NCBI RefSeq assembly: GCF_000348685.1
Contig: NZ_ANLA01000024.1
Location: 16,423 to 80,422, forward strand
Length of the DNA: 64,000 nt
Source of the DNA: Xanthomarina gelatinilytica
GTDB lineage: Bacteria; Bacteroidota; Bacteroidia; Flavobacteriales; Flavobacteriaceae
Direction: 5' to 3'
This document shows positions 52,151 to 60,283 of this stretch, one piece after another. The notes beneath the pieces were generated by a model. The model did no database searches. It saw nothing but the letters and a program-made list of their open reading frames with translations, and had not been told where the DNA came from. Position numbers and translations under genes: made by a program. The first letter of the stretch is position 1; every line of letters starts with the position of its first letter.

Positions 52151-52834
52151 ATGAATAAAATTACCATTGCCATAGACGGATTTTCATCAACAGGTAAAAG
52201 TACTGTTGCCAAACAATTAGCCAATCATTTGGGATATATTTATGTGGATTCTGGAGCCATGTATCGTGCAGTCACTTGGTATGCTATGCAACATCATTTT
52301 ATAAGCAACACCTATTTTCACGTTCAGGATTTAATAGCACATTTAGATCAAATAGACATCACTTTTACATTTAACCCGAATTTGGGCTATGCCGAAGTGT
52401 ATTTAAACGGCAAGAATGTTGAAAAACAAATTAGGACCTTGGAAGTTTCAGGTTTTGTTAGTCAGGTAGCCGAAATATCAGAAGTCAGGGAATTATTGGT
52501 TAAGCAACAACAAAAAATGGGCGAAAGCAAAGGTATTGTAATGGATGGTCGTGATATAGGAACCGTTGTGTTCCCTAATGCCGAACTTAAGATATTTATG
52601 ACAGCCTCACCTGAAACCAGAGCAAACAGACGATATCAAGAGTTGCTTTCAAAAGGGGAGCAGGTATCTTATAACGAGGTGCTCCACAATGTTCAGGAAC
52701 GCGATTACATAGACTCCAACAGAAAGGATTCCCCACTAGTAAAGGCAAAAGATGCCATAGAAATAGACAATTCCAACCTAAGTTTAGAAGAGCAATTCAA
52801 CAAAATCCTTCAACTTGTTGAGACCAAGTTATAA
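52151..52834 (+). CDS. cmk: (d)CMP kinase
   Basis: This 227-residue kinase has the P-loop IDGFSSTGKSTVAKQLA, the CMP-binding region SGAMYRAVTWYAM, and the lid GIVMDGRDIGTVVFPNAELKIFMTASPETRANRRYQE. It phosphorylates CMP and dCMP in nucleotide synthesis. It follows porQ by about 70 bases and precedes rpsA, an arrangement like cmk-rpsA in many bacteria. Confidence 0.93.
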   Translation: MNKITIAIDGFSSTGKSTVAKQLANHLGYIYVDSGAMYRAVTWYAMQHHFISNTYFHVQDLIAHLDQIDITFTFNPNLGYAEVYLNGKNVEKQIRTLEVSGFVSQVAEISEVRELLVKQQQKMGESKGIVMDGRDIGTVVFPNAELKIFMTASPETRANRRYQELLSKGEQVSYNEVLHNVQERDYIDSNRKDSPLVKAKDAIEIDNSNLSLEEQFNKILQLVETKL

Positions 52835-52894
52835 AGCAAACAGTAAGCTCTTAATTTTAAGAAAAATACATTAGGATATTTTATCAAAAATCAT

Positions 52895-52902
52895 TAATTT
52901 TG
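52895..52902 (+). promoter_or_regulatory. -7 promoter element of rpsA
   Basis: TAATTTTG followed by C matches TAnnTTTG exactly; no TTG is seen at the usual upstream spacing. A transcript from here has a leader of about 160 bases. Confidence 0.5.
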
Positions 52903-52903
52903 C

Positions 52904-53069
52904 ACTCCTTTTAGCGAAGAGTCAGAAATTAGAAGGAGTTGAAAACAAATATTTAATAACACTTCTGTGTGTTAATCGCTTAATTTTTCTGAGACAACAC
53001 AGAATACAAACGTAATGTTACCGTATATCCTAAAAGTGAAAACCGTAACCATTACATAATTAATTTTAA
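52904..53069 (+). promoter_or_regulatory. Structured 5' leader of rpsA
   Basis: The leader begins with ACTCCTT (52904-52910) that pairs with AAGGAGT (52933-52939), followed by TTCTGTGT (52963-52970) with ACACAGAA (52997-53004). Two hairpins therefore precede the AU-rich last 60 bases. S1 is autoregulated through its leader in E. coli; whether this leader acts that way is untested. Confidence 0.4.
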
Positions 53070-54902
53070 ATGGCTGAAAAAGCAAAACAAGCTGAAGTTG
53101 AAGCAACTGAAGCAAAAACTGTAGAAGCTCCAGTAGTATCTGAAGCTCAAGCAAACCCTGAAAAATTCTTAAAAGATTTTAACTGGCACAATTACCAAGA
53201 AGGTATTGATGAGGTTGAAGATTCTCAATTACAGGAATTTGAAAAATTAGTAGCTGAAAATTTCGTTGACACTTTAAATGATGAAGTTGTTGAAGGGGAA
53301 GTTATTCACATTACAGATCGCGATGCTATTATTGACATCAATGCAAAATCTGAAGGTGTAATTTCTTTAAACGAATTCCGTTACAATCCAAACTTAAAAG
53401 TAGGAGATAAAGTTGAAGTGTTAATTGATGTGCGTGAAGACGCAACAGGACAATTGATATTATCTCACAGAAAAGCTCGTGTAATTAAAGCTTGGGATCG
53501 TGTTAACGCTGCGCATGATAATGGCGAAATCGTTAATGGTTTTGTTAAATGTAGAACCAAAGGTGGTATGATTGTAGATGTTTTCGGTATCGAAGCCTTC
53601 TTGCCAGGTTCTCAAATTGATGTAAAACCAATTAGGGATTACGATCAGTATGTAAACAAAACAATGGAATTTAAAGTGGTTAAAATTAACCACGAATTTA
53701 AAAACGTTGTGGTTTCTCATAAAGCACTTATCGAAGCTGATATTGAAGAACAAAAGAAAGAAATTATTGGTCAACTGGAAAAAGGACAAGTATTGGAAGG
53801 TGTTGTTAAAAACATAACTTCTTATGGAGTCTTTATCGATCTTGGTGGTGTAGATGGTTTAATCCATATTACAGACCTTTCTTGGTCTAGAATCAACCAT
53901 CCAAACGAAATTGTTGAGTTGGATCAAAAATTAAACGTGGTTATCCTTGATTTTGATGAAGATAAATCAAGAATCCAATTAGGTTTAAAACAATTAAGCA
54001 AACATCCTTGGGACGCTCTTGGAGAAGACGTTAAAGTTGGAGACAAAGTAAAAGGAAAAGTAGTGGTTATTGCAGATTATGGCGCTTTTATTGAAGTGGC
54101 TGATGGTGTTGAAGGATTGATCCACGTGTCTGAAATGTCTTGGTCTACACATTTACGTTCGGCTCAAGATTTCGTTTCTGTAGGAGACGAGGTTGAAGCA
54201 CAAATCCTAACCTTGGATAGAGAAGACCGTAAGATGTCTCTTGGTATTAAGCAATTAACTCCAGACCCATGGACAGATATTACATCTAAATACCCTGTAG
54301 GATCCAAGCACAAAGGTATTGTACGTAACTTTACCAATTTTGGTGTGTTTGTGGAATTGGAAGAAGGTATTGATGGATTGATTTACATCTCTGATTTATC
54401 TTGGACCAAGAAAATAAAACACCCAAGTGAATTCTGCAACGTAGGTGATACTTTAGATGTTGTTGTTCTGGAATTGGATGTAGAAGGACGTAAATTAAGT
54501 TTAGGTCACAAACAAACTACTGAAAACCCTTGGGATAAATACGAAACTGAATTCGCTTTAGACACAGTTCATACAGCAGAAATCGCTGATGTTGTTGATA
54601 AAGGTGCAACTATTGAATTTAACGAAGACATCGTTGCTTTTGTTCCTTCCCGTCACCTTGAAAAAGAAGATGGAAAGAAACTTAAAAAAGGAGATACTGC
54701 CGAATTCAAAATTATTGAATTTAACAAAGAGTTTAAACGTGTGGTTGCTTCCCATACTGCTATTTTTAGAGAAGAAGAAGCTGCAAACGTAAAAGCTGCT
54801 GCCAAAAAAGCAGAAGCTCAAGCTGCAGAAGCAAAACCAACCTTAGGTGATGCTAACGACGCTTTACAAGCTCTTAAAGATAAAATGGACGGAAAGAAAT
54901 AA
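53070..54902 (+). CDS. rpsA: 30S ribosomal protein S1
   Basis: This 610-residue protein has an acidic/Ala-rich N-terminus, about six S1 repeats (for example VVKNITSYGVFIDLGGVDGLIHITDLSW, VVVIADYGAFIEVADGVEGLIHVSEMSW and VRNFTNFGVFVELEEGIDGLIYISDLSW) and a Lys/Ala-rich tail. It holds mRNA on the ribosome, which matters where Shine-Dalgarno sites are rare, as here. Its ATG is unambiguous and follows a structured leader. Confidence 0.95.
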   Translation: MAEKAKQAEVEATEAKTVEAPVVSEAQANPEKFLKDFNWHNYQEGIDEVEDSQLQEFEKLVAENFVDTLNDEVVEGEVIHITDRDAIIDINAKSEGVISLNEFRYNPNLKVGDKVEVLIDVREDATGQLILSHRKARVIKAWDRVNAAHDNGEIVNGFVKCRTKGGMIVDVFGIEAFLPGSQIDVKPIRDYDQYVNKTMEFKVVKINHEFKNVVVSHKALIEADIEEQKKEIIGQLEKGQVLEGVVKNITSYGVFIDLGGVDGLIHITDLSWSRINHPNEIVELDQKLNVVILDFDEDKSRIQLGLKQLSKHPWDALGEDVKVGDKVKGKVVVIADYGAFIEVADGVEGLIHVSEMSWSTHLRSAQDFVSVGDEVEAQILTLDREDRKMSLGIKQLTPDPWTDITSKYPVGSKHKGIVRNFTNFGVFVELEEGIDGLIYISDLSWTKKIKHPSEFCNVGDTLDVVVLELDVEGRKLSLGHKQTTENPWDKYETEFALDTVHTAEIADVVDKGATIEFNEDIVAFVPSRHLEKEDGKKLKKGDTAEFKIIEFNKEFKRVVASHTAIFREEEAANVKAAAKKAEAQAAEAKPTLGDANDALQALKDKMDGKK

Positions 54903-54954
54903 TCTTTAAGTCTACTTGTTACACTAAGCACAGTCTAAGTGTTTCAATTATATA

Positions 54955-54987
54955 AAAAAGCCTTCAAATAGTTTGAAGGCTTTTTTT
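54955..54987 (+). terminator. Intrinsic terminator after rpsA
   Basis: AAAAAGCCTTCAAA and TTTGAAGGCTTTTT form a long stem on a 3-base loop and end in seven T. Confidence 0.85.
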
Positions 54988-55058
54988 ATGCCCTGTAATT
55001 AAAACCACCTGTTCTTTGTCTCACTTCCACTAGATAAAAAGGTTTGAAAGAAAATGCA

Positions 55059-55089
55059 TTGTAAACCACAATAATTTAACTTAACTTTG
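55059..55089 (+). promoter_or_regulatory. -33/-7 promoter of pyrR
   Basis: TTG (55059-55061), a 20-base spacer and TAACTTTG (55082-55089) match the consensus. The leader to the ATG at 55113 is about 20 bases, too short for a PyrR-type attenuator. Confidence 0.6.
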
Positions 55090-55112
55090 TTCACCAATTA
55101 AGTTTGGATAGT

Positions 55113-55652
55113 ATGGGTCAAAAAATGTTACTTAATGCCACAGAGGTAAACATCATTCTTCACAGATTGGCTTGTCAATTAATTGAAAAACATACAGACT
55201 TCGCAAACACAGTGTTAATAGGTATTCAGCCAAGAGGTAAATTTTTGGCAGAAAGACTGACAAAAATCCTTAAAGAAGATTACAAAATAAAACATGTAAA
55301 GTTGGGGCTTTTGGACATCACATTTTTTAGGGACGACTTTAGAAGAGGCGAAAAACCTCTTGAAGCCAACACCACTGAAATAAATTTTTTGGTAGAAGAT
55401 AAAAACATTGTTTTTATAGACGATGTCTTGTATACAGGCCGAAGCATCCGTTCAGCATTAACAGCCATCCAGTCGTTTGGTAGACCTAAAGAAATAGAAC
55501 TCCTAACCTTAATAGATAGACGTTTTAGCAGACATTTGCCCATTCAGCCAGATTACAGAGGCAGACAGGTAGATGCCATTAACAACGAGAAAGTCAAGGT
55601 GAACTGGTTGGAAAACGAAGGAGAAGATGCCGTATACTTAATTAGCAATTAA
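55113..55652 (+). CDS. pyrR: Pyrimidine regulator / uracil phosphoribosyltransferase PyrR
   Basis: From the ATG at 55113 (MGQKMLLNATEVNIILHRLACQL) the protein has 179 residues; a TTG at 55104 is the alternative. It has IGIQPRGKFLAERL and the PRPP motif VFIDDVLYTGRSIRSAL. In Bacillus it binds pyr mRNA; here the leader is too short for that mechanism, so the enzyme may act mainly as a phosphoribosyltransferase. It precedes pyrB by about 90 bases. Confidence 0.9.
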   Translation: MGQKMLLNATEVNIILHRLACQLIEKHTDFANTVLIGIQPRGKFLAERLTKILKEDYKIKHVKLGLLDITFFRDDFRRGEKPLEANTTEINFLVEDKNIVFIDDVLYTGRSIRSALTAIQSFGRPKEIELLTLIDRRFSRHLPIQPDYRGRQVDAINNEKVKVNWLENEGEDAVYLISN

Positions 55653-55743
55653 AAGTTGAAAATGATAATTTAAAACGGTTTAATGTTTTATATGAGATTG
55701 ATTAAATCAACTTTAAACTTTAAACTATAAACTTAGAATAAAA

Positions 55744-56673
55744 ATGAGTGAATTAAGTGTCAACCACTTATTGGGAATAAAATATCTTAACAAAAAAGAT
55801 ATTGAACTTATTTTTGAAACTGCCGATCATTTCAAGGAAGTGATTAACAGACCCATAAAAAAAGTGCCTTCACTTAGAGATATCACCATTGCCAATTTAT
55901 TTTTTGAAAATTCCACTAGGACCAAACTCTCTTTTGAATTGGCTGAGAAAAGGCTCTCGGCAGATGTCATTAATTTTTCAGCATCCCAATCTTCAGTAAA
56001 AAAAGGGGAAACCTTGATAGATACAGTTAACAACATCCTTTCCATGAAAGTGGATATGGTTGTGATGCGCCATCCAAACCCAGGAGCCAGCGTGTTTTTG
56101 TCACAACATGTAGATGCAAGTATCATTAATGCTGGAGATGGCGCTCATGAGCATCCTACACAAGCTTTGCTGGATTCTTATTCAATAAGGGAGCGTTTAG
56201 GGGAAGTGAAAGGGAAAAATGTTGTTATTGTTGGAGATATTCTACATAGTCGGGTAGCTTTGTCAAACATCTATGCCCTTAAATTGCAAGGAGCCAATGT
56301 TATGGTTTGTGGACCAAAAACATTACTGCCCAAACACATAGATAAATTAGGCGTAAAGGTTGAAACCAACTTACAAAAGGCCCTTAATTGGTGCGATGTT
56401 GCAAACATGCTTCGTGTACAAAACGAACGAATGGACATTAGCTATTTTCCTTCTACCAGAGAATATACCCAACAATTTGGTGTGAATAAAGCACTATTGG
56501 ACTCTTTGGATAAAGAAATCACAATCATGCATCCAGGACCTATAAATCGTGGTGTGGAAATTACAAGCGATGTGGCAGATTCCAAACAAGCTATCATTTT
56601 GGACCAAGTGCAAAATGGTGTTGCAGTTAGGATGGCTGTAATATATTTATTAGCTTCAAAAATAAAACAATAA
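55744..56673 (+). CDS. pyrB: Aspartate carbamoyltransferase, catalytic subunit
   Basis: This 309-residue enzyme joins carbamoyl phosphate and aspartate in pyrimidine synthesis. It has STRTKLSFELAEKRL (carbamoyl phosphate loop), the GDGAHEHPTQALLDSYSI His-containing stretch, VVIVGDILHSRVALSN and HPGPINRGVEI. No pyrI regulatory gene is nearby. It is downstream of pyrR and upstream of a small hypothetical gene, probably one transcript. Confidence 0.95.
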   Translation: MSELSVNHLLGIKYLNKKDIELIFETADHFKEVINRPIKKVPSLRDITIANLFFENSTRTKLSFELAEKRLSADVINFSASQSSVKKGETLIDTVNNILSMKVDMVVMRHPNPGASVFLSQHVDASIINAGDGAHEHPTQALLDSYSIRERLGEVKGKNVVIVGDILHSRVALSNIYALKLQGANVMVCGPKTLLPKHIDKLGVKVETNLQKALNWCDVANMLRVQNERMDISYFPSTREYTQQFGVNKALLDSLDKEITIMHPGPINRGVEITSDVADSKQAIILDQVQNGVAVRMAVIYLLASKIKQ

Positions 56674-56677
56674 GATT

Positions 56678-57010
56678 ATGATTATAGACAAAGATGGTAA
56701 TATTACCATAATCACCCAAGAAAAAGCATCTGTAACAGAGTTGGTAAAAAAACTGGATGTGGTTTACAATCGATATAAAAACGATAATATTATTGTATCC
56801 TTAACAAGTCTTCAGTCTATAACCCTTCAGGATGTTATCGAGTTTTTGCAAATTTCAAACACACACAGAAAATCAAAACATTCGTTTGTAATAGTTTCAG
56901 ATAAAGTAAACCTGGACGAGATGCCAGACGAGATAGTGGTTGTGCCAACCCTTCAAGAAGCATACGACATTATTGAAATGGAAGAAATGGAGCGTGATCT
57001 CGGATTCTGA
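56678..57010 (+). CDS. Small STAS-like hypothetical protein
   Basis: This 110-residue protein starts 4 bases after pyrB. It has the alternating pattern of a small alpha/beta sulfate-transporter/anti-sigma-antagonist-like fold (VSLTSLQSITLQDVIEFLQISNTHRKSKHSFVIVSDKVN) without a phosphorylatable Ser motif that I can assign. Annotators often label such genes ribonuclease Z by neighbourhood, but it lacks the metallo-beta-lactamase motif. Role is unknown. Confidence 0.65.
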   Translation: MIIDKDGNITIITQEKASVTELVKKLDVVYNRYKNDNIIVSLTSLQSITLQDVIEFLQISNTHRKSKHSFVIVSDKVNLDEMPDEIVVVPTLQEAYDIIEMEEMERDLGF

Positions 57011-57028
57011 AAAAATGTTGAATTGTAA

Positions 57029-57072
57029 AGTTGTTTGTTGTTAAGTTGTCTACCACTAAACAACAAACAACT
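57029..57072. repeat. 14-bp inverted repeat before rnz
   Basis: AGTTGTTTGTTGTT (57029-57042) and AACAACAAACAACT (57059-57072) are perfect inverted arms with a 16-base loop. It fills most of the gap between the STAS-like gene and rnz. The lack of a T run argues against a normal terminator; it may be a processing hairpin or a repeat. Confidence 0.5.
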
Positions 57073-57089
57073 AAACGCCAAACAAGATA

Positions 57090-57995
57090 ATGAAACTCAC
57101 CATTTTAGGTTGTCATAGTGCCACACCACGTATCAATACCAATCCTACGTCTCAGGTTTTGGAAATTAACAATCATATATTCTTAATAGATTGTGGCGAA
57201 GGAACACAGGTAGAATTGCGTAGGAACAAAGTGAAGTTTAACAGGATTAAACATATTTTTATTTCGCATCTTCATGGTGACCATTATTTTGGATTAATTG
57301 GGCTTATTTCTACATTTAGGTTATTGACCAGAGAAACAGAACTCCATATTTACGCACCTAAAGGCTTGAAAGAATTGGTGACGCTTCAAATGAAACTGGC
57401 CAATTCATGGACAAACTATCAACTTATATTTCACGAATTGACTTCCCATGAACCAGAATTGATTTTTGAAGACGAGAAAGTAGCTGTTTACACCATACCA
57501 TTGGATCACAGGATCTATACCAACGGATTTCTTTTTAAGGAGAAACCTGGACTTAGAAAACTGGATATGAATGCAGCAATAGAAGCAGATATAGATATGG
57601 CTTATTTTAATAAGTTAAAACAAGGGTTTGATGTTGAAAACAATAAAGGGAAGTTAGTAAAAAATGAGACAGTTACCAAAGATCCTCCTGAGCCCAGAAG
57701 TTATGCCTTTTGTAGTGACACTGCATATAACGAAAAGTTGGTAAACAATATACTGGGAGTTACAGCTTTGTATCATGAGGCCACATTTTTAGAGAAACAC
57801 GAAAAATTGACCATTCCAACAAAACACAGCACAGCCAAACAAGCTGCCAGTATTGCCAAACAGGCAAATGTAGGTACTTTAATTCTTGGGCATTTTTCAA
57901 CCAGGTACGATAATTTGGACCTATTTAAGGAAGAAGCCCAAACTGTTTTTAAACATGTGGAATTGGCCAAAGATGGTAAGGTTTTTAGTTTTTAA
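57090..57995 (+). CDS. rnz: Ribonuclease Z (tRNA 3' endonuclease)
   Basis: This 301-residue metallo-beta-lactamase-fold enzyme has LGCHSATPRINTNPTSQVLEI, the zinc motif ISHLHGDHYFGLIG, AFCSDTAYNEKLV and LGHFSTRYDN. It cleaves tRNA precursors just after the discriminator base. Its stop overlaps the convergent gene by 4 bases. Confidence 0.93.
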   Translation: MKLTILGCHSATPRINTNPTSQVLEINNHIFLIDCGEGTQVELRRNKVKFNRIKHIFISHLHGDHYFGLIGLISTFRLLTRETELHIYAPKGLKELVTLQMKLANSWTNYQLIFHELTSHEPELIFEDEKVAVYTIPLDHRIYTNGFLFKEKPGLRKLDMNAAIEADIDMAYFNKLKQGFDVENNKGKLVKNETVTKDPPEPRSYAFCSDTAYNEKLVNNILGVTALYHEATFLEKHEKLTIPTKHSTAKQAASIAKQANVGTLILGHFSTRYDNLDLFKEEAQTVFKHVELAKDGKVFSF

Positions 57996-58405
57996 TTAAA
58001 CTCCTTTAGGCTTAAAATCCATTCTATGGCTTCATTTAAAGTCTGACACCTCTTGATGCTGGTTTTGGAAAAGTGTTTTTCAAGGGTTGCATTTTTATAA
58101 TTAAATTTATTATATGCCACTACAGCACTAGCTGCAATAAAATTATATTCTTTGTAAAAATCAATCCATAATTGGGGCTCTATGGAATAGGAGTTAATTC
58201 TATTGGATATAAACCCTACCTCAAATTGGTCTCCATAATGCTCTCCAATTGCAGAGATAACTTGTTCAATTTTTCCCCAGTCAAAATGGATGCCTTCATT
58301 TAACTCAGAGATAATTATTTTCTCTAAAAAGAAGAAGGTACCAAAAGAAAACTCTATTTTTGAACTGGGAAGTAGGTTAAAATGTTTGCTATTTTCAAAT
58401 GTCAT
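57992..58405 (-). CDS. Hypothetical cytosolic protein (SpoIIAA/STAS-like)
   Basis: This 137-residue protein without signal or membrane segments has an alpha/beta pattern (IEFSFGTFFFLEKIIISEL, FEVGFISNRINSYSI, FIAASAVVAYNK, ATLEKHFSKTSIKRCQTLNEAIEWI) like flavobacterial STAS/SEC14-related proteins. Function is unknown. It converges with rnz, sharing 4 bases of their ends. Confidence 0.6.
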   Translation of the reverse strand: MTFENSKHFNLLPSSKIEFSFGTFFFLEKIIISELNEGIHFDWGKIEQVISAIGEHYGDQFEVGFISNRINSYSIEPQLWIDFYKEYNFIAASAVVAYNKFNYKNATLEKHFSKTSIKRCQTLNEAIEWILSLKEFN

Positions 58406-58488
58406 TTTGGGAAAATTATTCCATAAATTTATAAGAAATAGTTAAGCAATAAAACTAAAATATAGTAAAAAAACATATTTTTAATATA

Positions 58489-59136
58489 ATGGATGCAGAC
58501 TTAGGCAGTTACAGAAAATCGTACGAAAAACATGAACTTTTGCTGGAAGACACACCCGAAAACCCATTGGAATTATTTCAAAAATGGTTTTTTGAAGTTG
58601 ATAAATTCTTTCCTGAAATAGAAACCAATGCCATGACCATTTCTACCATTGGTCTGGACGGTTATCCTAAAAGTAGAATTGTTCTTCTTAAAAAGTTCAC
58701 ATATGAAGGCTTTATTTTCTATACCAATTACCATAGCGAAAAAGGCAAAGCCATCTCAAACAATCCACATGTGTGCTTGTCCTTTTTTTGGCATGGAGCA
58801 GAAAGACAGATAATTATTAAAGGCAAAGCCAAAAAGATTCCTGACAATTTAAGCGATGGGTATTTTGAATCCAGACCAAGGGGAAGTCAGTTGGGAGCAA
58901 TAGTTTCCCACCAAAGTGAGGTTATAGAGAGTAGGGAAGCGCTAGAACAAAAACTGGCCGAACTGGAAAAGGAATATGAAGGCAAAGAGATACCAAGACC
59001 ACCTTATTGGGGAGGATTTATGGTAGAACCTGTAGAAATGGAGTTTTGGCAAGGAAGACCCAATAGATTGCACGACAGAATAAGATATACACTAACTCCT
59101 GAGTACGATTGGATAAAAAATCGATTATCTCCATAA
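58489..59136 (+). CDS. pdxH: Pyridoxamine 5'-phosphate oxidase
   Basis: This 215-residue FMN enzyme makes pyridoxal phosphate. It has MTISTIGLDGYPKSRIVLLKKF, FIFYTNYHSEKGKAISNNPH, FFWHGAERQIIIKGKAKKI and the C-terminal ending RLHDRIRYT (FMN/substrate binding), with the usual length. It lies alone between the convergent hypothetical gene and the CAP gene. Confidence 0.93.
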   Translation: MDADLGSYRKSYEKHELLLEDTPENPLELFQKWFFEVDKFFPEIETNAMTISTIGLDGYPKSRIVLLKKFTYEGFIFYTNYHSEKGKAISNNPHVCLSFFWHGAERQIIIKGKAKKIPDNLSDGYFESRPRGSQLGAIVSHQSEVIESREALEQKLAELEKEYEGKEIPRPPYWGGFMVEPVEMEFWQGRPNRLHDRIRYTLTPEYDWIKNRLSP

Positions 59137-59301
59137 TTTATCCGTTGAAATACTCAATTCTTTGTTTTAAACACGTGCTTCATCGATTAAATGTTTAAAA
59201 TATCGACAAAATACATGTAGTTTATCGATTTTAACATTTCTTTAACAGTTTTTTCTAATTAGGAATTTAAATTAGCAGTACCAAATCTAAATTACCTAAC
59301 A

Positions 59302-59796
59302 ATGAAAAAGCCTACTTTACTACCAATCATGGTATTAATTGCGATGCTATCATTTTCGTGCTCAACTGATAGCCTTGATGAAACTGCAGAAAATACCACT
59401 ACAAACATTGTGGTTCCTGAAACCAAAGTTATTGAAATTGAAATTGTGGAATTAATTAACGATTACAGGTTAAGCATAGGATTGAATCCACTTAACAACA
59501 TGAAATTAATTAAATCCCAAGCTTACAGTCATACAGATTATATGATAGAGCATGATAACGTATCACATGATAATTTTTATCAGCGTAAAACATATTTAAT
59601 TAACAATGCAGGAGCCAATAAGGTGTCTGAAAATGTGGCCTACGGTTTCACTACAGCTGAATCTGTTGTGAATGCATGGTTAAACAGCCCTGGACACAGG
59701 GAAAATATAGAAGGGGATTTTACCGATTTTGATATTTCTGCAGAACAGAACAGTCAAGGTAAATGGTATTACACAAATATTTTTGTAAAAAAATAA
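59302..59796 (+). CDS. CAP-domain (SCP-like) lipoprotein
   Basis: This 164-residue protein has a lipoprotein signal (LSFSC, near Cys20) and a CAP domain: INDYRLSIGLNPLNNM, SHTDYMIEHDNVSHDNFYQR (first His), SENVAYG and WLNSPGHRENIEGDFTDFDI (second His-Glu). Extracellular CAP proteins bind lipids or act as proteases in some lineages; the role here is unknown. Upstream, CTAATT (59255-59260) and AATTAG (59270-59275) flank its promoter region as an inverted repeat. Confidence 0.85.
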   Translation: MKKPTLLPIMVLIAMLSFSCSTDSLDETAENTTTNIVVPETKVIEIEIVELINDYRLSIGLNPLNNMKLIKSQAYSHTDYMIEHDNVSHDNFYQRKTYLINNAGANKVSENVAYGFTTAESVVNAWLNSPGHRENIEGDFTDFDISAEQNSQGKWYYTNIFVKK

Positions 59797-59880
59797 TAAG
59801 TTAGGAACAACTAAAAAATCAATATGTAAGCTATATTTATTTTATATTAATAAACCTAAGTTTTAATTAATAGCAAATTG

Positions 59881-59918
59881 AAAACCACTCTACAAATCAA
59901 TGTAGAGTGGTTTTTTTT
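59881..59918 (+). terminator. Intrinsic terminator after CAP gene
   Basis: AAAACCACTCTACA and TGTAGAGTGGTTTT form a perfect 14-bp stem with a 6-base loop, followed by eight T. Confidence 0.85.
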
Positions 59919-60163
59919 ACATGATGCTCTTATTCTTTTAAGGAAGTTTAAGTTCTGTTTAATCTTATCTTTCCAGATAATATCCTGCGCTTAATTTCAT
60001 CTAAATATATTGTATTGAATACTCATTCTCCATACTTGCATATAAACTCTTTCTTAAGCTTTGAAACCATTGTAATTAAATTAATATGGAGTTTGTGTGA
60101 CATTTTTTTGAGTCAATAGTGGTAATTAATGGAAATTTCTTAAGGGGGACTGTTATAAAATTC

Positions 60164-60190
60164 AAAAGCCACTCAAATTGAGTGGCTTTT
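60164..60190 (-). terminator. Terminator of the type IX surface operon
   Basis: AAAAGCCACTCAA and TTGAGTGGCTTTT form a perfect 13-bp inverted repeat with a single central base. It lies about 95 bases after the OmpA-family stop on the minus strand. Confidence 0.75.
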
Positions 60191-60283
60191 AGGTGATAAG
60201 ATTATTGTTAGGAAGGTTTAATATGTAAGCTATAGATATTAAAAAAACTAAATCTTATTACACTTGTTTTCTATGTTTATTTG

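Larger units (their letters stand above)
59797..60283. other. Intergenic region between CAP and OmpA-family genes
   Basis: This 487-base gap holds the terminator of the CAP gene (59881-59918), about 240 bases of AT-rich DNA without reading frame or recognisable RNA, and the terminator of the convergent OmpA-family gene (60164-60190). I see no eroded gene in it. Confidence 0.5.

Noticed and set aside
55090..55112. PyrR-binding attenuator before pyrR
   Set aside because: With the promoter at 55059-55089 the leader is only about 20 bases, so no attenuator fits.
56678..57010. Possible ribonuclease Z (as such small genes are sometimes named)
   Set aside because: It has no HxHxDH metal motif; the real ribonuclease Z is the next gene.
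59255..59275. CTAATT/AATTAG inverted repeat before the CAP gene as a third site of the MarR regulator
   Set aside because: It shares only AT-rich words with the two sites near the regulator and lacks the ATCCTAAyTAAAT core.
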